A stretch of DNA of 27,664 nt from an uncultured Novosphingobium sp. (GCA_938005655.1 CALLNA010000151.1:1-27664), one strand, 5' to 3'; counted from the stretch's first letter, positions 1 through 7,624 are shown. Program-made: numbers and translations. The notes: generated by a model from the letters alone, not told the origin.

Positions 1-557
1 ATCAGCGACTGGTTGCGGCCGGTGGACTGGGAGACGACCGCGTCGGGCGCGCGCCCGGGCCGCTCCCACGGCTCCTCGTCGGCGGGACCGCGCGGGCCGC
101 CGAAGCCGCCGAACCCGATCACGAACAGGCTCATCCGCGTCGTCGCGAGCGGCTCGCCGTCCGCCAGGGTCAGCCGCGTGTCCATCACCACCAGGGCGCC
201 CGAGCCCTTGTCGTAGACGCCCTCGATCACCTTGGAGAGGTGGACCGTGCCGCTCGTCGGGATCGGCCGCAGCAGGGTCACGCCCTGCTCGCCGTGGACC
301 GAGCCCACGGGATGGCCGCCTTTCATGTTGAGGCCGAGCAGCTCCATCCACGGCCCCGGCAGGTTCATCAGCGTGGCGAAGGTCGGGATGACCTGCTGCG
401 GCTGGCCGGGCGTGTTCTCGGTGGTGAAGCGCAGCTCGGCCTGCGGATCGTCGAGCCCCGCGCCGACCCCGACCGCATAGAGCAGGGCCTTGTCCGCATC
501 CCAGCTCCACGTTCCGTTCGCGACCTCGACGCCCGCGAGATGATCGAACCGGCTCAT
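1..557 (-). CDS. MaoC-like hydratase (enoyl-CoA hydratase 2 type), 3' end cut by window edge
   Basis: About 185 codons are present, starting at the ATG at 557 with a good ribosome site (GGAAGGGAAAGC) just upstream; the frame stays open to base 1. The translated start (MSRFDHLAGVEVANGTWSWD) and the stretch DKALLYAVGVGAG resemble the N-terminal hotdog half of the hydratase-2 domain of peroxisomal multifunctional enzyme 2 and bacterial MaoC hydratases, which hydrate trans-2-enoyl-CoA to (R)-3-hydroxyacyl-CoA. The last visible residues (STGRNQSL) should lead into the catalytic R-L-S-G-D-x-N-P-L-H motif, which would lie just outside the window; full family members are about 285 residues. It lies 73 bp downstream of the aldehyde dehydrogenase gene on the same strand, but a terminator sits between them, so it may be separately transcribed or depend on readthrough. 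The family is clear; the substrate (fatty acid, steroid side chain or other acyl-CoA) is unknown. Confidence 0.85.
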   Translation of the reverse strand, partial: MSRFDHLAGVEVANGTWSWDADKALLYAVGVGAGLDDPQAELRFTTENTPGQPQQVIPTFATLMNLPGPWMELLGLNMKGGHPVGSVHGEQGVTLLRPIPTSGTVHLSKVIEGVYDKGSGALVVMDTRLTLADGEPLATTRMSLFVIGFGGFGGPRGPADEEPWERPGRAPDAVVSQSTGRNQSL

Positions 558-579
558 TGCTTTCCCTTCCGCGCATAGC

Positions 580-608
580 AAAAGGGCGGCGCCCGCAGAC
601 GCCGCCCT
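580..608 (-). terminator. Rho-independent terminator after the aldehyde dehydrogenase gene
   Basis: Perfect 9-bp arms AGGGCGGCG (583-591) and CGCCGCCCT (600-608) enclose an 8-nt loop. Read on the minus strand the stem is followed at once by TTTT (583-580, the first T closing the stem). It begins 23 nt after the aldehyde dehydrogenase stop, so it would end that transcript before the MaoC gene. Confidence 0.75.
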
Positions 609-630
609 GTCGCATTCCGTATAATCCGCT

Positions 631-2040
631 TTACCCGATGATCGCCTTGATCTCGAGGTATTCGTGGAAGCCGTACTCGCCCCACTCCCGCCCGTTGCCC
701 GAGCGCTTGTAGCCGCCGAACGGGGCGTGGAAGTCGAACCCGCCGTTGATCCAGACCGCGCCCGTGCGCATCCGCTTGGCGACGGCGCGGCACTTGTCGG
801 CATCCTCGCCCGAGACGTAGCCGCCCAGGCCGAAATCGCTGTCGTTGGCGATGCGGACGGCGTCGTCCTCGTTCTCGTAGCCGATGATGACCAGGACCGG
901 GCCGAAGATCTCCTCGCGGGCGATGACCATGTCGTTGGTCCCGACGAAGACGGTCGGCTTGACGAACCAGCCCTTGTCCAGCCCCTCGGGACGGCCGAGG
1001 CCCCCGGCGATGAGCTTGGCGCCCTCGTCCAGGCCCTTCTGGATGTAGTCCTGGATGATGTTGTACTGGCTCTTGGAGACGACCGGACCCATCGCGAAAT
1101 TGCCCTGGGGATCGCCCACGGTGACGCCGTTCGCGGCCTCGGCGGCGGCGGCGATCGCTTCGTCCATCCGCGCGGCGGGCACCAGCAGGCGCGAGCCGGC
1201 CGAGCAGGTCTGGCCGGAGTTGCCCATCATCCCGCCGGTCGCCCCGGCGACGTTGGCGGCGAAGGCCCCGTCGTCGAGCACGATCCAGGCGCTCTTGCCG
1301 CCCAGCTCCAGCCCGACGCGCTTGACCGTGTCGGCGGCGTCCTTCTGGATCTGCACGCCGACCTGCTCCGAGCCGGTGAACGAGATCATGTCGACGTCCT
1401 CGTGCGTCGACAGCGCGTTGCCGATCACCGAGCCCTGGCCCTGGATCATGTTGAACACGCCAGCCGGGGTGCCGGCGTCGTGGAGGATCTCGGCCAGGAT
1501 CTGCGCCGAATAGGGCGCGAGCTGCGGCGGCTTCAGGATCATCGTGCAGCCCGCGGCGAGGGCCGGGGCGATCTTCACGCAGGTCTGGTTCATCGGCCAG
1601 TTCCATGGCGTGATGAGGCCGCAGACGCCGATCGGCTCCTTGCGGATCAGGGTGGCGCCGCGCTGCTCCTCGAACTTGAACTCCTTGAGCACTTCCAGCG
1701 CGGTCGAGAAGTGGCCCTTGCCGAGCAGGGTGTGGAACCCGCAGCCGAGCGACAGCGGCGCGCCCATCTCCTCGGTGACGGCCTCGCCCAGCTCGCGCTC
1801 GCGCTTGAGGTATTCGGCGAGGATCGCCTCCAGGAGGTCGATGCGCTCCTTGACGCTCGATTCGCCCCAGGTGGCGAAGGCCCGGCGCGCGGCGGCCACG
1901 GCCTTGTCGACGTCGGCCGGCGAGCCGAGCGAGATCGTGCCGGAGACGGCCTCAGTCGCCGGATTGACGACCTCGGCGGTCTTCGGCGTGGCGGGATCGA
2001 CCCACTGCCCGTCGATGTAGAACTTCAGGTAGTTACGCAT
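631..2040 (-). CDS. NAD(P)-dependent aldehyde dehydrogenase
   Basis: A 469-residue cytosolic aldehyde dehydrogenase of the standard superfamily length, oxidising an aldehyde to its carboxylic acid. All key elements are visible: PWNWP with oxyanion Asn147, ILKPP with cofactor-binding Lys170, FTGSEQVG (221-228), general base Glu245 in LELGGKS, catalytic Cys279 in GQTCSAGS, and EEIFGP with Glu377. The ATG at 2040 is preceded by GGGAGCAGGAC. It follows the ThDP enzyme gene on the same strand after a 187-bp gap that contains a strong hairpin. The C-terminal part (FGGYKRSGNGREWGEYG) is typical of the broad benzaldehyde/betaine/lactaldehyde dehydrogenase group. The substrate is not predictable; oxidation of an aldehyde released by the neighbouring ThDP enzyme is an inference from position only. 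Confidence 0.93.
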   Translation of the reverse strand: MRNYLKFYIDGQWVDPATPKTAEVVNPATEAVSGTISLGSPADVDKAVAAARRAFATWGESSVKERIDLLEAILAEYLKRERELGEAVTEEMGAPLSLGCGFHTLLGKGHFSTALEVLKEFKFEEQRGATLIRKEPIGVCGLITPWNWPMNQTCVKIAPALAAGCTMILKPPQLAPYSAQILAEILHDAGTPAGVFNMIQGQGSVIGNALSTHEDVDMISFTGSEQVGVQIQKDAADTVKRVGLELGGKSAWIVLDDGAFAANVAGATGGMMGNSGQTCSAGSRLLVPAARMDEAIAAAAEAANGVTVGDPQGNFAMGPVVSKSQYNIIQDYIQKGLDEGAKLIAGGLGRPEGLDKGWFVKPTVFVGTNDMVIAREEIFGPVLVIIGYENEDDAVRIANDSDFGLGGYVSGEDADKCRAVAKRMRTGAVWINGGFDFHAPFGGYKRSGNGREWGEYGFHEYLEIKAIIG

Positions 2041-2064
2041 GTCCTGCTCCCTAGCTCGAAATGC

Positions 2065-2101
2065 AAATCCGCCCCGCTCACTGCCGTGAGGGGGCGGATT
2101 T
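2065..2101 (-). terminator. Long stem-loop between the ThDP-enzyme and aldehyde dehydrogenase genes
   Basis: Arms AAATCCGCCCC (2065-2075) and GGGGCGGATTT (2091-2101) pair perfectly. Inside them CTCAC (2077-2081) pairs with GTGAG (2086-2090), leaving one bulged G and a TGCC loop, for 16 bp in total. Read on the minus strand it ends in ATTTGCATTT, a weak T-rich tail, so it could attenuate or end the transcript of the ThDP gene. A further inverted pair, CTCGAAAT (2055-2062) and ATTTCGAG (2128-2135), flanks it. The rest of the 187-bp gap shows nothing recognisable. Confidence 0.55.
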
Positions 2102-2227
2102 GGCTCAGGCCGGAGCGAGAAGGGTGGATTTCGAGAACCGGAGCGCAGCGGCCTTGATGGCCGTGAGCACCGGAAGCGCAGAAAGCCGCCCTTCGCAGCC
2201 CGGCATGGGACAAATCAGTCCCCGTTG

Positions 2228-4003
2228 TTACTGCGTACCTTCGGCGTACCAGGTCTTGAACTCGGCATACTGAGGCTTGTCCTCGGCATTGGCCTTGGGC
2301 TCGATCGGCACATGGATCACGGTGACGCCGCCGCGCTCGTAGGCCTTCTCGATCGCCGGGCCGAGGTCCGCGGCGTTCTGGACGAACTCGCCGTGGGCGC
2401 CGAAGCCTTCCGCGATCTTGTCGAAGCGGACCTTGTTCGACCAGTGGACGCCGGCCTCGTTGGTGCCCTCGCCGAAGGTGTAGCGATAGACGCCCACCTC
2501 AAGGCCCCACTGGAAGTCGACGCCGACGACGCAGACCAGCGGCAGGTTCTTGCGCACCGCCACTTCCAGCTCGCCGATGTGGAACAGGAACGAGGAGTCC
2601 GAGGTCAGCAGCATGCCGGGGCGCTGCTTGCCGGTCTCGGCCTGGTCGGCGAGCAGGGCGCCGGTCGCATAGGGCAGGCCGGTGCCGATGTGGCCGTAGT
2701 TCTGGTTCCAGATGACGTCGGCGGGCTTGGCCTGGTTGAAGGTCCAGGTGAAGATCACCGTCGCGCCGCCGTCGCGGATCATGATGCCGTCCTTGGGGAA
2801 GGCGCGGGTCGCTTCGGTGATGAAGCGGGCGGTGTTCATCGGCTCGTTGCCGCTGCCGTCGCCGCGGCTGCACGATTCCTCGTAGAGGTCCTGGATCTGC
2901 TGGGCGTCGCGCTGGATGTATTCGGCGAGGCGCGGGTGGCCGGGCAGGCTCGCGCCCTTCAGCGCGCGGACGAGTTGCGGCACGACCGCGCGGACGTCGC
3001 CGACCAGCGGCACGTCGTAGGAGCGGTTGACGCCGATCGCGGTCGGGTCCTGCTGGACGTAGATCCACTTGCGGTTGGCCTCGTTGTCCACCCAGTGGCG
3101 CCAGCGGCCGTAGTGGCTCGGCTCGCCCAGCTCGGTGGCCAGGGCGATGACGAGGTCGCTTTCGACCACGGCGTCGATCGACACCTCGGAGAAGCCGTAA
3201 GGGAAGGTGCGGTCCTCAAGGCCGGGGATGAAGCTGGTGCCGCCCGAGGTCTGGATGACCGGGCACTGCATCAGGTCGGCCAACTCCTTGACCTTCGCGC
3301 CCGAGCGCGAGGTGTGGACGCCGTGGCCGACCAGGATGATCGGGTTCTTGGCGGCCTTGATCAGCTCGGCGGCCTCGGCGATGCGGTCGCCGTCGGCGCC
3401 CTGGTTGGTCAGGCGGTATTTGTGCGGCGGCAGCGCCGGGGGAACGTCGAGGTCCTCGAGGATGACGTGGGCCGGGTACTCGACATAGACCGGGCCGGGC
3501 GTGCCCGACATGGCGATGCGGATCGCCTCGCGGATGATCTCGTCGGTCTGGTCGGCATATTCGATCGAGGACGAATACTTCACCGAATCCTCGATCATCG
3601 GCTCCTGCCGGACGAACTGGATGCGGCCGCGGCGGACGCGGCGCTCGGTGATGCGGGCGCGCTGGCCGCCGAGCACGATGATCGGATCGTTCTCGACCTT
3701 GGCGTTCTGGATCGCCGGCATCAGGTTGGCGAGGCCCGGCCCGAGCGTGCCGACGCAGAGCGCGGGCTTGCCGGTGATCCGCGCGGTCGCGGCGGCCATG
3801 TGGCCGGCCGAGGCCTCATGGTGCGGCGAGACGACGGTCCAGCCGCGCTTCTCGGCCTCCATGAACATATGGACGAAGTTGGGATCGGGAATGCCGTAGA
3901 GCGTCTTGATCCCCTCGGCCTCGAACAGGTCGAGGATGCGCTTGTAGACGGGCGTGCCCCCGGTGGTCTTGGCCTTGGTTTCGGCGGTGTCGTCGGCGTA
4001 CAT
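2228..4003 (-). CDS. ThDP-dependent enzyme of the acetolactate synthase / 2-hydroxyacyl-CoA lyase superfamily, altered cofactor motif
   Basis: 591 residues from the ATG at 4003, which has GGGAGAGACC directly upstream; a TTG four codons earlier (4015) lies within that ribosome site and is less likely. The three-domain layout is clear: an N-terminal ThDP-binding half with conserved Glu63 in PHHEASAGHMAA, a central domain (about 200-350), and a C-terminal ThDP/Mg domain. Where the family has GDG...NN, this protein has SDS (468-470) and VD (495-496): the first Asp is kept (Asp469) and Asp496 stands at the metal-binding Asn. The next residues (FQWG) correspond to the usual GGWG. Family reactions are decarboxylation or carboligation of 2-keto acids and cleavage of 2-hydroxyacyl-CoA or oxalyl-CoA. 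Nearby class III CoA-transferases recall frc/oxc pairs, but orthology cannot be claimed. The downstream aldehyde dehydrogenase might take its product. Confidence 0.85.
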   Translation of the reverse strand: MYADDTAETKAKTTGGTPVYKRILDLFEAEGIKTLYGIPDPNFVHMFMEAEKRGWTVVSPHHEASAGHMAAATARITGKPALCVGTLGPGLANLMPAIQNAKVENDPIIVLGGQRARITERRVRRGRIQFVRQEPMIEDSVKYSSSIEYADQTDEIIREAIRIAMSGTPGPVYVEYPAHVILEDLDVPPALPPHKYRLTNQGADGDRIAEAAELIKAAKNPIILVGHGVHTSRSGAKVKELADLMQCPVIQTSGGTSFIPGLEDRTFPYGFSEVSIDAVVESDLVIALATELGEPSHYGRWRHWVDNEANRKWIYVQQDPTAIGVNRSYDVPLVGDVRAVVPQLVRALKGASLPGHPRLAEYIQRDAQQIQDLYEESCSRGDGSGNEPMNTARFITEATRAFPKDGIMIRDGGATVIFTWTFNQAKPADVIWNQNYGHIGTGLPYATGALLADQAETGKQRPGMLLTSDSSFLFHIGELEVAVRKNLPLVCVVGVDFQWGLEVGVYRYTFGEGTNEAGVHWSNKVRFDKIAEGFGAHGEFVQNAADLGPAIEKAYERGGVTVIHVPIEPKANAEDKPQYAEFKTWYAEGTQ

Positions 4004-4123
4004 GGTCTCTCCCAAGTATGGCGCGCGGATCGTGTCGCGGCGGGAAGGCGAAACTTCGCGATTCTATGCGAACCGCAAGACTGAGGCCGCATAACCGAAT
4101 TGACCGTTAGCGCAAGGCTGCCG

Positions 4124-4153
4124 CCCGGAACAGCGCGGAAGTGCCGTTCCGGG
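4124..4153 (-). other. Stem-loop downstream of the 4196 dehydratase gene
   Basis: CCCGGAAC (4124-4131) pairs perfectly with GTTCCGGG (4146-4153) around a 14-nt loop, 43-72 nt past the stop of the 4196 gene. No T-run follows on the minus strand, so it may be a transcript-end structure rather than a classical terminator. In the same 192-bp gap a short dyad, TTCGC (4055-4059) and GCGAA (4068-4072), lies about 60 bp upstream of the ThDP-enzyme start and could be an operator. No gene is seen in the gap. Confidence 0.35.
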
Positions 4154-4195
4154 GCGTCAGATACCGCCGCTGCGTTGTTGGGAGCCGCTTTCGGG

Positions 4196-5032
4196 TCAGG
4201 CCGCGCAATGCACGGTGGCGACCATGTTCCTGGTGCCGGACTGCTCGGTCCAGACGCTCGCGCCGCCCTCCGTCGCCTCGCCGCAGACGTGGAGCATGGT
4301 GCCGTCGAAGGCCGGGGACTGGCCGCGGAAGTCGAAGCCGGCGATCGGCCGTCCGACATGGCGGGCCGCCAGGTCGATCAGCAGGGTCGCCTGCAAGGGG
4401 CCGTGGACGACCAGGCCGGGATAGGCCTCCTCGTCCATCGCATAGGGCCGGTCGTAATGGATGCGGTGGCCGTTCATGGTCAGCGCCGAATAGCGGAACA
4501 GCAGGACCGGATCGGGCCGCACGTCGTCGCGCCAGGCGGCCACGGGCTCCGGGCCGGACGCGGCCGGGGCGGGGATCGAGCCCGGCGCGGCGGCGTCGCG
4601 ATAGACCAGGTCCTGCTCCTCGGACACGGCGAGGCCGGCGGCGCCCGCCAGCTCATGCCGGACGGTGACGAAGACCAGCGTTCCGCTGCGGCCGACCTTG
4701 GTCTCGACCTTGAGGATCGTCGAGGTCCTGGTCACGCGCTCGCCGAGCTTCAGCGGGGCGAGGAACTTGAGCCGCCCGCCGGCCCACATCCGGCGCGGCA
4801 GGGGCACCGGCGGCAGGAAGCCGCCCTTGGCCGGATGGCCGTCCGTGCCCAGGCCCTCCGGCGGCTGGACGTTCCAGAAGTAGAGCCAGTGGTGCAGCAG
4901 CGGCAGGTCGTCGCCCGCGGCGCGCGGCGCGGGATCGCCGAGCGCCGCGCGCAGGGCGTTGCTGCGCGCCGGCTCCAGCACGTCGGCGGTCTCCTCGACC
5001 TTGCCCACCCAGGCGGAAAAATCGTCGCTCAT
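4196..5032 (-). CDS. HTD2/mesaconyl-CoA-hydratase-like dehydratase (FAS1-like plus MaoC-type hotdog)
   Basis: 278 residues from the ATG at 5032 (TCAGGAGCAAGC upstream, a good ribosome site). The N-terminal half contains DDLPLLHHWLYFWN, the usual signature of the mesaconyl-C4-CoA/itaconyl-CoA hydratase and mitochondrial HTD2-like group. The C-terminal hotdog contains HRIHYDRPYA and YPGLVVHGPLQATLL, where the active-site His and the HGP helix of the family lie. Members add water to, or remove it from, branched dicarboxylyl-CoA or 3-hydroxyacyl thioesters in the cytosol. The gene diverges from a class III CoA-transferase gene (5110) across 77 bp. A CoA-transferase beside a hydratase of this kind is known from mesaconate (3-hydroxypropionate bicycle) and itaconate metabolism. 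The intergenic palindrome at 5083 probably controls both directions. The exact substrate is unknown. Confidence 0.82.
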   Translation of the reverse strand: MSDDFSAWVGKVEETADVLEPARSNALRAALGDPAPRAAGDDLPLLHHWLYFWNVQPPEGLGTDGHPAKGGFLPPVPLPRRMWAGGRLKFLAPLKLGERVTRTSTILKVETKVGRSGTLVFVTVRHELAGAAGLAVSEEQDLVYRDAAAPGSIPAPAASGPEPVAAWRDDVRPDPVLLFRYSALTMNGHRIHYDRPYAMDEEAYPGLVVHGPLQATLLIDLAARHVGRPIAGFDFRGQSPAFDGTMLHVCGEATEGGASVWTEQSGTRNMVATVHCAA

Positions 5033-5082
5033 GCTTGCTCCTGACGTTTGCAGATGTAGCGGCGCAATAGCACGCTTGATAT

Positions 5083-5094
5083 ATAATGCATTAT
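5083..5094. promoter_or_regulatory. Perfect 12-bp palindrome, candidate GntR operator, copy 1
   Basis: ATAATGCATTAT is its own reverse complement and lies between the divergent genes starting at 5032 (minus) and 5110 (plus). Read on the minus strand, 15 bases (AAGATAATGCATTAT) match the second copy at 7711-7725 exactly. It is strikingly AT-rich in GC-rich surroundings. A short AT-containing palindrome is what FCD-type GntR dimers usually bind, and such a regulator is encoded at 6346. Confidence 0.7.
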
Positions 5095-5109
5095 CTTTAT
5101 CGAGGGCGC

Positions 5110-6339
5110 ATGAGCAATTCCCAACCCCAGTCCGGGCCCCTGGCCGGCAAGCGCGTGATCGAGCTCGGCACGATGATCGCGGCGCCCTTCGCGACGCATA
5201 TCCTCTCGCAGCTCGGGGCGGAGGTCATCAAGATCGAGCCGCCGAGCGGGGATACCACCCGCTCGCTGGTGCGCGGCGGGCCGTCCGGCACGATCGTCGC
5301 CTACAGCCATTCGAAGCAGGCGATCTGCCTCGACCTCACCACCGAGGGCGGCAAGGAGATCTTCCGCAAGCTCGCGGCGACGGCGGACGTGGTGATCCAC
5401 AACCTCGCGCCTTCTGCCGCGCGCAAGCTCGGGGTCACCGCGGACGACTGCGCGGCGGTCAATCCCGCGCTGATCCACGTTCACGTCAAGGGCTACACCC
5501 ACGGTCCCCAGGCCGACGACCTGATGACCAACCCGATCGCCGAGGCGGCGACCGGGGCGATGGACGACCATCGCATCGACGGCCGCCCGACCCGCTTCGG
5601 GCCGAGCTACCATGACCAGTTCGCCGGGACCTATGCGGTGATCCGCGTGCTCGCCGCCATGCTCGATCCTGAGGCCGACCGCCGGATCGAGATCGGGCTC
5701 TACGAGACCGGCCTGCACCTCGCCGCGCGCGACCTGGCGGGCATGCAGCTCAAGACCCAGCTCCTCGGCCGCCTGGAGAAGGAGGGCGGGGGCGAGTTCT
5801 CGATGCCCGGCTACGGCTCCTACCTGACCAGCGACGGCCGCTGGGTCTATCTCTTGATCCTCACCGACGCGCACTGGGCCAAGCTGACCAAGGCGCTGGA
5901 CATGCCCGAGGACGGCAATCCCGACTACGCCCGGCTGCGCGACCGCAAGAAGGCGCGCGACGTGGTGGAAGAAGCGGTCCGCACCGCCGTCGCCCGATAC
6001 ACGTTCGCCGAGGCCGAGCAGCGGCTGCGCGCCGCCGGGCTCGGCTTCAACGAGGTCATGCCGCTCGAACGCGTGCTCGACGCGCCCCAGGCCCGTCAGC
6101 AGGGCAAGCTGCGCGACGTCGAGTTCCGCGGCCTCAAGTTCGAGGTCCCCGAGTTCGCCGGCGTCCCCGGCCCGGTCGCGCCCCGGCTGCCCCCGCCCGA
6201 GATCGGCGAGCACACGGTGGCGCTGCTCCGCTCGCTCGGCTACAGCGAGGCCGAGACCGAGGCCCTGCTCCAGTCGGGGGCGGCCAAGGCCTACCAGCCC
6301 GGCGACTTCGCCTGGGCGCCCGTGCGCGACAAGAGCTGA
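5110..6339 (+). CDS. Class III CoA-transferase (CaiB/BaiF family) with Glu at the catalytic Asp position
   Basis: 409 residues from the ATG at 5110, preceded by GAGGGCGC; an in-frame ATG at 5086 lies inside the palindrome and lacks a ribosome site. The start (LAGKRVIELGTMIAAPFATH, residues 11-30) and SQLGAEVIKIEPPSGD are the classical Rossmann-like opening of the family, which moves CoA between carboxylic acids. The segment IEIGLYETGLHL aligns with the usual VDVSLxDAxL, so residue 199 is Glu where family members carry the Asp that forms the acyl anhydride (Asp169 in formyl-CoA transferase and CaiB). It may still act with Glu, be an isomerase-like variant, or be inactive. It is the first gene of a likely operon with the GntR regulator 6 bp downstream and is divergent from a mesaconyl-CoA-hydratase-like gene. 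Confidence 0.9.
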   Translation: MSNSQPQSGPLAGKRVIELGTMIAAPFATHILSQLGAEVIKIEPPSGDTTRSLVRGGPSGTIVAYSHSKQAICLDLTTEGGKEIFRKLAATADVVIHNLAPSAARKLGVTADDCAAVNPALIHVHVKGYTHGPQADDLMTNPIAEAATGAMDDHRIDGRPTRFGPSYHDQFAGTYAVIRVLAAMLDPEADRRIEIGLYETGLHLAARDLAGMQLKTQLLGRLEKEGGGEFSMPGYGSYLTSDGRWVYLLILTDAHWAKLTKALDMPEDGNPDYARLRDRKKARDVVEEAVRTAVARYTFAEAEQRLRAAGLGFNEVMPLERVLDAPQARQQGKLRDVEFRGLKFEVPEFAGVPGPVAPRLPPPEIGEHTVALLRSLGYSEAETEALLQSGAAKAYQPGDFAWAPVRDKS

Positions 6340-6345
6340 GGTCGA

Positions 6346-7011
6346 ATGCCCCCGTCCCCCATGCAGTTCAAGACCAAGGAGGAACAGGTCGCGGACTACC
6401 TGCGCGAGGGGATCATCGCCGGGCGTTTCCCGCGCGGCACGCGGCTCAAGCAGCAGGAGATCGCCAGCCTGCTCCAGACCTCGATCACCCCGGTGCGCGA
6501 GGCGCTGAAGCTGCTGGAGGCCGAGGGCTACGTCTCGGGCGACAGCTTCAAGGGCGCGGTCGTCGCGCCCTTCGACATCGAGGCTTCGACCGAGGTCCTG
6601 AACCTGCGCATCCTGCTCGAAACCCAGCTCGTCCGCGGCGCGGTCGAGCAGGCGGGCGGGGCGGACATCGCGGAGCTGCGGGTCCTGGCCGAGGCCTTCG
6701 CCACGGCCTTCGACGCCGGCGACAACGAGGCCGCCCGCGCCGCCAACTACCGCTTCCACCACCGCATGTTCGAGATCGCGCGGATGCCGCAGACGCTGCA
6801 CTTCGTGCAGATCCTCTGGGCGCGCTATCCCTTCGACCTGATCAACCAGCTCAAGGGGCGGGTCAGCCGCGCCGTGGCCGAGCACGACGAACTGCTCGCC
6901 GCGATGATCGCGGGCGACGTCTCGGCCGCCATGCTCGCCACCCGCCAGCATATCGAGGCGGGCTGGCTGGAACTGCGAGATTCCGTCCAGGCCGCTGAAT
7001 CCAGGGCCTGA
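6346..7011 (+). CDS. GntR-family transcriptional regulator, FCD subfamily
   Basis: 221 residues; the ATG at 6346 follows GAGGTCGA and lies 6 bp after the CoA-transferase stop, so the two are co-transcribed. An N-terminal winged helix-turn-helix (about 8-75) shows QVADYLREGIIAGRFPRGTR and QEIASLLQTSITPVREAL, standard GntR sequence. The C-terminal all-helical FCD ligand domain (about 85-205) carries the histidines expected for its metal site (His138, His180, His202). Such proteins are usually repressors released by a carboxylate or acyl-CoA of the pathway they control. The likely operator is the shared palindrome at 5083 and 7714, which would give autoregulation plus control of the divergent dehydratase and of the 7762 unit. 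The effector is unknown. Confidence 0.93.
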   Translation: MPPSPMQFKTKEEQVADYLREGIIAGRFPRGTRLKQQEIASLLQTSITPVREALKLLEAEGYVSGDSFKGAVVAPFDIEASTEVLNLRILLETQLVRGAVEQAGGADIAELRVLAEAFATAFDAGDNEAARAANYRFHHRMFEIARMPQTLHFVQILWARYPFDLINQLKGRVSRAVAEHDELLAAMIAGDVSAAMLATRQHIEAGWLELRDSVQAAESRA

Positions 7012-7040
7012 ATCCCAAACCTCAAGTCGAGTTGAGAGTG

Positions 7041-7622
7041 ATGAAGCAGACCCTTTTCCTCGTCATGGACATGATGAACGACCTCGTCGCCGAGGACGGA
7101 TTCAATGCCCAGACCTACGGCATCCAGGTCAAGGAGCGGAATGTCCTGGCGAACACCGCCGGGGCCATCGCCGCCGCCCGCGTCGCGGGCGCGAAGGTGG
7201 GCTACGTCCGCGTCGGCTTCTCGCCCGACTACCGCGAGGCTCCGGCCAATTCGCCGATCTTCTCCGGCGCGCGGAAGAACGGGATCTTCAAGCTCGGCAC
7301 CTGGGGCACCGAGGTCCACCCCGCGCTCGCCCCGCAGGAAGGCGACTTCGACATCGTCAAGCATCGGGTCAGCCCGTTCTACGCCACCGCGCTGGAGCCG
7401 ATCCTGCGCGCCAACGGGATCGAGCGGATCGTTATGTGCGGCGTCTCGACCAACGGCGTGGTCCATTCCGGGGCGCGCGAGGCCCACGACCGTGACTACG
7501 AGGTGGTGATCCTGGAGGACTGCTGCGCCGGGGTCACGCCGGACGAGCACGTCCATGCCGTCGCCTGCATGGGGCGCTACGGGCAGATCGTGCCGAGCAC
7601 GGAATTCGACTGGAATAGCTGA
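7041..7622 (+). CDS. Isochorismatase-fold hydrolase homologue lacking the nucleophilic Cys
   Basis: 193 residues from the ATG at 7041 (GAGAGTG upstream; GTG at 7038 and TTG at 7032 are possible but weaker). The isochorismatase/cysteine-hydrolase fold is plain: LFLVMDMMNDL with Asp10, DIVKHRVSPF with Lys107, and CGVSTNGVVHSGAREA matching the family G-V-x-T-x-x-C-V-x-x-T-A. In that alignment the Cys nucleophile position is Val140; Asp10 and Lys107 remain. The family includes nicotinamidase, N-carbamoylsarcosine hydrolase (both Cys-dependent) and PhzD isochorismatase, which works without a Cys. This protein may therefore catalyse acid-base chemistry on a vinyl ether or similar group, or serve another role. 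It follows the GntR gene by 29 bp and is probably in the same transcript. The exact reaction is unknown. Confidence 0.85.
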   Translation: MKQTLFLVMDMMNDLVAEDGFNAQTYGIQVKERNVLANTAGAIAAARVAGAKVGYVRVGFSPDYREAPANSPIFSGARKNGIFKLGTWGTEVHPALAPQEGDFDIVKHRVSPFYATALEPILRANGIERIVMCGVSTNGVVHSGAREAHDRDYEVVILEDCCAGVTPDEHVHAVACMGRYGQIVPSTEFDWNS

Positions 7623-7624
7623 GA

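Noticed and set aside
664..2157. A 497-codon plus-strand frame
   Set aside because: Antisense shadow of the aldehyde dehydrogenase gene.
2225..4084. A 619-codon plus-strand frame
   Set aside because: Antisense to the ThDP enzyme gene; product is Asp/Val/Ala/Leu/Gly-rich without motifs.
5086..5109. Upstream ATG as start of the CoA-transferase
   Set aside because: It lies within the palindrome, has no ribosome site, and adds eight residues not expected in the family; the ATG at 5110 has GAGGGCGC before it.
5029..6951. A 640-codon minus-strand frame
   Set aside because: Antisense to the CoA-transferase and GntR genes, which have clear family motifs and ribosome sites.
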